A DNA stretch of 43,868 nucleotides from an uncultured Neomegalonema sp. Its GTDB lineage: Bacteria; Pseudomonadota; Alphaproteobacteria; Rhodobacterales; Rhodobacteraceae. The stretch covers positions 1-43,868 of the forward strand of contig CALFVD010000075.1 of assembly GCA_937928005.1 (NCBI GenBank), in the 5' to 3' direction. Both the position numbers and the translations under genes were made by a program. Under the pieces are notes generated by a model, which was given only the letters and a program-made list of their open reading frames with translations, was not told where the DNA came from and made no database searches. Positions 39,615 to 43,868 of the stretch are shown piece by piece (positions within the stretch are counted from its first letter, which is position 1; each line of letters begins with the position of its first letter).

Positions 39615-42488
39615 ATGACTGATGCGTGGAAGCGGCTGGAGGGCGAGGCAACCCGGTTGAAAGGGACTACCCTTCATGCGCTGTGGGCGGATGACCCGGA
39701 TCGCTTCGCCCGGTTCTCATGGCGGCTGGACGATCTGTTGCTCGATTGCTCAAAGGAGCGGATCGACGGGAGGGTGCTTGACGCCCTAGTGTCCTTGGCC
39801 TGCATGGCGGGGCTTGGGGATGCACGCGAGGCGCTGTTTTCGGGCAAGGCGTGGAACCTGACCGAAGGGCGCGCCGTGCTACATATGGCCCTTCGCGGGG
39901 GGGCCGATGCCCCCGCCGGGGACGATGTTACGGGCACGCTGACCCGGATGCTTGCCTTCGCCGAAGACGTGCGCGCGGGGCGCTATGCGGCGGAAGGGGG
40001 GGCGTTCACGGATATCATCAATATCGGCATCGGCGGCTCGGACCTTGGCCCGGCAATGGTCGCCCGCGCGCTAGAACCCGACCGCGACGGCCCGCGCCTG
40101 CATTTCGTGTCGAATGTCGACGGGGCGCATTTGACTGATGTAACGAAAGGGCTAGACCCTGCGCGCACATTGGTGATCGTGGCGTCGAAAACCTTTACCA
40201 CGCAGGAGACGATGGCCAATGCCCGCTCCGCCCGTGCGTGGTTGGAGAGGGCGGTCGGCGAGCGGGCCGGAGCGCATATGGCCGCTGTCTCAACCAATAT
40301 CGAAGCTGCGGGTGAATTCGGGATCGAACCGAGCCGCGTCTTCGGGTTTTGGGATTGGGTGGGGGGCCGTTATTCGGTCTGGTCGGCTATCGGATTGCCC
40401 GTTGCCATTGGCATCGGGGCCACAGATTTCCGCCGGTTCCTAGACGGCGCGGCGACAATGGATCGCCATTTTCGCGAGGCACCATTAGCCGAAAACCTAC
40501 CCGTGTTGCTGGCGCTGATCGGCATTTGGCGGCGTAATGGGATGGGCTGGCCCTCCGTCGCGTTGATCCCCTATGATCAACGGCTGGAACGGTTCGCGGC
40601 TTATGTACAGCAACTCGATATGGAATCGAATGGTAAGCGCACAACCCGTGCAGGCCATGCGGTCACCGGCGCGACCGGCCCGTTGATCTGGGGCGAGTCA
40701 GGCACAAACGCGCAGCATTCCTTCTTTCAACTGCTGCATCAGGGCACCGATATCGTTCCGGTCGATTTCATCGTCGCCGCCAATCCGCGTGAGGCTCACG
40801 ATCCTGCGGATGGCAACCCTCACCACACCGCCCTCCTCGCCAATTGCCTCGCCCAATCCGAGGCGTTGGCCTTCGGACGCAGCGAAGATGAAGTGCGCGC
40901 GGCAATGGCGGGGGCAAAACCAGAAGAAATCGACCGGCTGGCCCCGCATCGCACTTTTCCGGGAAACCGCCCTTCGACCACCATTATCCATGGGCGACTC
41001 GATCCATTTTCACTGGGCCGTTTGATCGCTTTGTTCGAGCATAAGGTCTTCGTGCAGGGCGTAATCTGGGACGTGAACAGCTTTGACCAATGGGGCGTTG
41101 AACTCGGCAAGGAACTGGCCGCCGGATTGATACCGGTCTTGGATGGTGAGGCGGAGGCGCAGCATCCATCGACAACGGGATTGGTGAAGGCATTGCGAGA
41201 GCTTAGCCAAACACATTCCCCGGCAAGTGCCGCACGATCCGGGGTTTTGACGGATGATGCGCCGATTATTGAGACCCCTGCACAAGGCCGGGGCTGCATA
41301 GGGGAACGCACAACCCCCGCCAGCGCAGCCCTGTCACGCTTTACCGTGCTGGACCTGACGCGCGTGCGTTCTGGCCCGACCTGCGTGCGGCAACTGGCCG
41401 ATTGGGGGGCCGATGTCATCAAGATTGAAACGCCAGAGGATACCGCCGAGATGGGCGGTCCACGCGGGGGGGCGGATTTCCAGAACATCCACCGCAACAA
41501 ACGCAGCCTGACACTGAACCTGAAATCGCCCGAAGGCATGGCGGTATTCCGCAAACTGGCAGATAAGGCCGATGTCGTGGTCGAAAATTTCCGCCCCGAC
41601 GTGAAAACGCGCCTCGGCATTGATTACGGGACGCTCAGCATCAGCAATCCCGGCCTCGTCTATGCCTCAATCAGCGGGTTTGGACAGGACGGCCCGCTAG
41701 CCGCGCGCCCCGGCTTCGACCAGATAGCTCAAGGCATGGGCGGGTTAATGTCGATCACAGGCGAGCCGGGGAAAGGGCCGATGCGCGTTGGCATCCCCAT
41801 CGCGGATCTGTGTTCCGGCATTTTCGCCGCACAAGGCGTGCTGGTCGCGCTACTGGAGCGAGAAGTATCCGGGCGCGGGCAATGGGTACAAACCTCGCTC
41901 TTGCAGGCGCAGGTCTTCATGCTCGATTTTCAGGGGGCGCGCTTCTTGATAGATGGCGAGGTCGCAGGGCAGGCGGGAAACAACCATCCTACCGTCATCC
42001 CGACGGGTGTTTTTGCCACCAGCGACGGCCACATGAACATCGCCGTTGCGGGGGAGGTAATCTGGCAAAGGCTGGCGAGGGTAATGGAACGCGAAGATTG
42101 GATCGATGATCCGCGCTATGCGGATGCCGATGGACGCTCGGCCAATCGCGATGCGCTGAATGCGGAGATCGGCGCGATTACGGCTGGCGGGACCACCGCG
42201 CATTGGGTGGATGCCCTAACCGAAGCCGGGGTTCCGGCGGGGGAGATCAACGATATCGGCGCGACCTTCGCCAATCCGCAGGTTCAGCACCTAGGCATGG
42301 CCGCACCGATGATCAGCACCGAACGCGGCGCAACGCAGGTTATCGCTCAGCCCATGGCCCTCAGCCGTACCCCCAGCACCATCGCCGCACCACCCCCCAC
42401 GGCTGGCGAGCATACGGATGCGATCCTGACGGCGCTAGGCTATGGCGAGGAAGAGATTGCGAAGATGCAGGGGGATGGGATGATCTAA
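39615..42488 (+). CDS. Glucose-6-phosphate isomerase fused to family III (CaiB/BaiF) CoA-transferase
   Basis: 957 residues from the ATG at 39615. Residues 1 to about 530 are a complete Pgi: IINIGIGGSDLGPAM near 130, DWVGGRYS near 250, WGESGTNAQHSFFQLLHQG near 360 and FDQWGVELGKELA near 495. After a linker of about 40 residues without domain character, residues 576-957 are a complete CaiB/BaiF protein: VLDLTRVRSGP, ADWGADVIKIE, HRNKRSLTLNL, VVENFRPDV and the catalytic-type Asp in GFDQIAQGMGG. Pgi interconverts glucose-6-phosphate and fructose-6-phosphate; CaiB-type enzymes move CoA between carboxylic acids. There is no metabolic reason for the link. The linker DNA contains a terminator-like hairpin, implying a former intergenic region. 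The TAA stop is given by palindromic repeat copy D. Confidence 0.9.
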   Translation: MTDAWKRLEGEATRLKGTTLHALWADDPDRFARFSWRLDDLLLDCSKERIDGRVLDALVSLACMAGLGDAREALFSGKAWNLTEGRAVLHMALRGGADAPAGDDVTGTLTRMLAFAEDVRAGRYAAEGGAFTDIINIGIGGSDLGPAMVARALEPDRDGPRLHFVSNVDGAHLTDVTKGLDPARTLVIVASKTFTTQETMANARSARAWLERAVGERAGAHMAAVSTNIEAAGEFGIEPSRVFGFWDWVGGRYSVWSAIGLPVAIGIGATDFRRFLDGAATMDRHFREAPLAENLPVLLALIGIWRRNGMGWPSVALIPYDQRLERFAAYVQQLDMESNGKRTTRAGHAVTGATGPLIWGESGTNAQHSFFQLLHQGTDIVPVDFIVAANPREAHDPADGNPHHTALLANCLAQSEALAFGRSEDEVRAAMAGAKPEEIDRLAPHRTFPGNRPSTTIIHGRLDPFSLGRLIALFEHKVFVQGVIWDVNSFDQWGVELGKELAAGLIPVLDGEAEAQHPSTTGLVKALRELSQTHSPASAARSGVLTDDAPIIETPAQGRGCIGERTTPASAALSRFTVLDLTRVRSGPTCVRQLADWGADVIKIETPEDTAEMGGPRGGADFQNIHRNKRSLTLNLKSPEGMAVFRKLADKADVVVENFRPDVKTRLGIDYGTLSISNPGLVYASISGFGQDGPLAARPGFDQIAQGMGGLMSITGEPGKGPMRVGIPIADLCSGIFAAQGVLVALLEREVSGRGQWVQTSLLQAQVFMLDFQGARFLIDGEVAGQAGNNHPTVIPTGVFATSDGHMNIAVAGEVIWQRLARVMEREDWIDDPRYADADGRSANRDALNAEIGAITAGGTTAHWVDALTEAGVPAGEINDIGATFANPQVQHLGMAAPMISTERGATQVIAQPMALSRTPSTIAAPPPTAGEHTDAILTALGYGEEEIAKMQGDGMI
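41218..41248 (+). terminator. Terminator-like hairpin inside the pgi-CaiB linker
   Basis: CCCCGG (41218-41223) pairs with CCGGGG (41239-41244), with an inner stem GTGC/GCAC, followed by TTTT. It lies just after the sequence encoding the natural Pgi C-terminus. It may be the relic of a terminator of a once separate pgi gene; the T-run is short, so present activity is doubtful. Confidence 0.5.
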
Positions 42489-42580
42489 AGCGAATTGCGA
42501 TTATCCTGAATCACCAAGAGCCATGTTTCGTGCAGGTCTTGGCGCGAAACATGGCTCAGGTTTATCGCAATTCGCTTTAG
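42486..42580. repeat. Palindromic repeat family 1, copy D
   Basis: The best-preserved copy, in opposite orientation to A-C. The outer ends are perfect inverted repeats, TAAAGCGAATTGCGAT / ATCGCAATTCGCTTTA. The inner hairpin is GAGCCATGTTTCG / CGAAACATGGCTC, also perfect. Its first three bases form the stop codon of the pgi-CaiB fusion. It abuts repeat family 2. Confidence 0.92.
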
Positions 42581-42710
42581 TGGATCGACCGAGACATTTG
42601 AGTCCCGGTTCTGAAAAACAGACGTTTGATGTAAGCTACTCAAATGTCGAGATAAGTTGATCCACCAAACCAAAATCTAGTGGGTTCGTTTCGTTAGAAA
42701 CAATCCACTA
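42578..42710. repeat. Repeat family 2, enlarged copy (133 bp)
   Basis: Opposite in orientation to the 57-bp copy at 24373-24429 and matching it on both sides of a 72-bp insert. The outer ends are TAGTGG and CCACTA. The 76-bp length difference equals the insert plus one GATC. Its far end supplies the TAG stop (42708-42710) of the GNAT gene on the minus strand. Confidence 0.85.
42587..42658. mobile_element. 72-bp hairpin insert flanked by GATC, nested in repeat family 2
   Basis: Bounded by GATC at 42583-42586 and 42659-42662; the intact copy of family 2 has a single GATC at this point. Near its ends it has perfect 10-bp inverted arms, ACATTTGAGT (42594-42603) and ACTCAAATGT (42638-42647). No gene. 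It looks like a very small insertion with a 4-bp target duplication, although a deletion from the other copy cannot be excluded. Confidence 0.65.
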
Positions 42711-43211
42711 GAGACGCGGCAGGGTGAAGATATCCCGGTCAAGCCCATCGGGGAATGGCTCGCGCGCAATCACCGTACCGCCTAGCGACTGGGTCAGCGC
42801 GCGGGCGGCGAGATTGTCGTCTTTCATATGCGTCTGGACGATATCCCAACCCAGCCGATCATAGCCGAAAGCAATGGCCCCACGCGACGCCTCCTTCGCA
42901 AAGCCCATACGGCGGGCATCGGGCAGGATCCACCATGTCAGTTCAGGCCGGGGCCAGCCGGTCGGCCACATCAGGCCACAACCGCCAACGACAGCGCCAG
43001 TATCGCGCCGCTCCATTATCCAAATACCATAGCCGCGCAGGGACCAATGGCCGATATCCCGCGCCATCATCCCCCAAGCATCGTGTTCAAGCAGCGGCCC
43101 GCCATAGAACGCGGATGCCTCTGCATCGGCGTAGAATGCGGCATAAGCAGACGCATCCCCCTCACACGGGGCGCGCAGGATCAGGCGGTCGGTTTCGATT
43201 GTTGGAATCAC
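42708..43211 (-). CDS. GNAT family N-acetyltransferase (RimJ/RimL type)
   Basis: 167 residues from a GTG at 43211 that overlaps the stop of irr (GTGA). Features are IETDRLILRAPCEGDASAYA at the N-terminus, WIMERRDTGAVVGGCGL near 64, TWWILPDARRMGFAKEA near 92 (acetyl-CoA pyrophosphate-binding region) and MKDDNLAARALTQSLGG near 128. It transfers an acetyl group to an unknown amine or protein N-terminus. The stop codon TAG is part of repeat family 2. Confidence 0.9.
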   Translation of the reverse strand: MIPTIETDRLILRAPCEGDASAYAAFYADAEASAFYGGPLLEHDAWGMMARDIGHWSLRGYGIWIMERRDTGAVVGGCGLMWPTGWPRPELTWWILPDARRMGFAKEASRGAIAFGYDRLGWDIVQTHMKDDNLAARALTQSLGGTVIAREPFPDGLDRDIFTLPRL

Positions 43212-43642
43212 TTGGCCCGCAGGCGCACCACCACATCGACAGAGGCGATTTCCATGCCTTCGGGCGCTTCGGGCAAGGAGGCGAAAGCGACCGAACCAAC
43301 AGGGGCGTCGGCAATTGTACCGTCGCTTTCGTGGTAGAAATGGGGATGGTCATCAATGCGGGTATCGTAATAGACGCGCCCCGGCTCGATGGCGATCTCA
43401 CGCAATAAACCTGCGGCGGTGAAGGCTTTCAGCGTGTTGTAGACGGTCGCCAGCGACACGCCCATCGCCGCGCCCTGCGCCTCGCCGTGCAGCGCCTCCG
43501 CCGTTAGATGACGGTTTCCACCGCCAATAAGCAAAGCCGCCAGCGCGCATCGCTGACGGGTTGGGCGTAGGCCCGCGCGGGCGAGCCATGTCGCGCAATT
43601 CTCGCCCTGTCGCGCAGCATCGGAAGAAACCATCGTATTCAT
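43208..43642 (-). CDS. irr: Fur family regulator, probably iron response regulator Irr
   Basis: 144 residues from the ATG at 43642; an in-frame TTG at 43678, overlapping the preceding stop, is an alternative start. The winged helix region is LRPTRQRCALAALL, then RHLTAEALHGEAQ and VSLATVYNTLKAFTAAGLL, typical of Fur proteins and especially Irr. HPHFYHESDG holds the His-rich metal/heme region. Irr senses iron through heme status and represses or activates iron-linked genes in Alphaproteobacteria. A PerR- or Zur-type relative cannot be fully excluded. It is followed by a GNAT with overlapping start. Confidence 0.82.
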   Translation of the reverse strand: MNTMVSSDAARQGENCATWLARAGLRPTRQRCALAALLIGGGNRHLTAEALHGEAQGAAMGVSLATVYNTLKAFTAAGLLREIAIEPGRVYYDTRIDDHPHFYHESDGTIADAPVGSVAFASLPEAPEGMEIASVDVVVRLRAK

Positions 43643-43674
43643 ATCGCTGAAGATACCCCGGTTTTCCGCTTGTT

Positions 43675-43868
43675 TCAACAGGTGTAGTTCATGCCTAGCC
43701 GCCCACCATCGACGTAAATCGTCTCACCCGTGATGTAACTGGCCTTCTCAGAGGCAAGGAATGCAACGACATCGCCGATTTCGCGCGCCTCGCCCACGCG
43801 GCCCAGCGGGGTGCGCGACATAACGCGCGCCATCGCCGTGGGGTCGGCATTTACCCCCGCCATCATCT
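43675..43868 (-). CDS. SDR family oxidoreductase, C-terminal end only
   Basis: The last 64 or so residues of a short-chain dehydrogenase/reductase; the rest lies beyond the window. [22 protein letters not shown] followed by [17 protein letters not shown] is the standard SDR C-terminal region (quoted in two parts, each shortened: [16 protein letters not shown] and [12 protein letters not shown]). The catalytic Ser-Tyr-Lys and cofactor site are not included, so the substrate cannot be guessed. It lies just upstream of irr on the same strand. Confidence 0.88.
   Translation of the reverse strand, partial: MMAGVNADPTAMARVMSRTPLGRVGEAREIGDVVAFLASEKASYITGETIYVDGGRLGMNYTC

Noticed and set aside
1-43868. 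tRNA, rRNA or riboswitch genes, including a cobalamin riboswitch near cobS or cobT
   Set aside because: No cloverleaf, rRNA segment or B12-box-like sequence was recognised by eye; a covariance-model scan would be needed to exclude small RNAs.

Overview
The window is 43.9 kb of gene-dense bacterial chromosome. The gene set points to an Alphaproteobacterium, most likely Rhodobacterales-like and marine. The evidence is a DMSP demethylase (dmdA), the run lspA - DUF3035 lipoprotein - two M16 peptidases, aerobic cobaltochelatase genes cobS and cobT, an Irr-type Fur regulator, an OlsB-like acyltransferase, and a MutL carrying its own endonuclease motif. Placement is from gene content only; no rRNA or tRNA gene was found. 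Most genes are GC-rich, but an endonuclease/exonuclease/phosphatase gene near 1-1.7 kb and an HD-YwgA pair at 35.6-37.5 kb are clearly more AT-rich.

Layout. 1-3.1 kb (minus): a coupled group of DUF2182, DUF1326, an EEP-fold hydrolase and dmdA, which is cut by the window edge. 3.2-5.6 kb: mutL, diverging from a DUF29 gene. 5.6-10.1 kb (minus): lspA, a DUF3035 lipoprotein and an active/inactive M16 peptidase pair, each pair of neighbours overlapping except where a hairpin repeat intervenes. 10.2-12.6 kb: a small secreted protein, an HD hydrolase and a GT4 glycosyltransferase. 13-16.8 kb (minus): cobT, then a coiled-coil protein overlapping a membrane-anchored OmpA-domain protein. 17-21.2 kb (plus): a PLP-enzyme-like protein without the usual lysine, a hypothetical protein and an ATP-dependent DNA ligase. 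21.3-25.3 kb: msrB, an olsB-like gene, a Tyr-rich secreted protein, cobS and rlmJ. 25.4-31 kb (plus): an MMPL exporter fused to a LolA-like protein, DUF2306, an outer-membrane barrel and a TetR regulator. 31-33 kb (minus): a lipoprotein hydrolase and a CPBP protease, diverging from a ligase-associated DEXH helicase. 35.6-39.5 kb: the HD-YwgA pair, a WYL regulator diverging from two small genes across a perfect operator-like palindrome, and a Uma2 nuclease. 39.6-43.9 kb: a fusion of glucose-6-phosphate isomerase with a family III CoA-transferase, a GNAT, irr and a partial SDR.

The most unusual structure is a set of miniature palindromic elements. One family of about 93 bp occurs at 5.6-5.9 kb (four related units), 8.7 kb (partial), 12.7-13 kb, 24.4 kb and 42.5 kb. 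It has outer inverted repeats and an inner hairpin whose arms change together, and at four genes its edge supplies the TAA stop codon. A second element of 57 bp sits beside it at two places. Each family has one copy split by a further small element: 177 bp with inverted ends and 12-bp direct repeats, and 72 bp flanked by GATC. In both cases the length difference between copies matches insert plus duplicated target. A third, unrelated G/C-tract palindrome is inserted in frame in the signal-peptide region of the outer-membrane protein gene.

Other points of interest are the two large fusions (pgi-CaiB and MMPL-LolA), interlocked inverted repeats around the ribosome binding site of the Tyr-rich protein, and the AT-rich HD/YwgA cassette.
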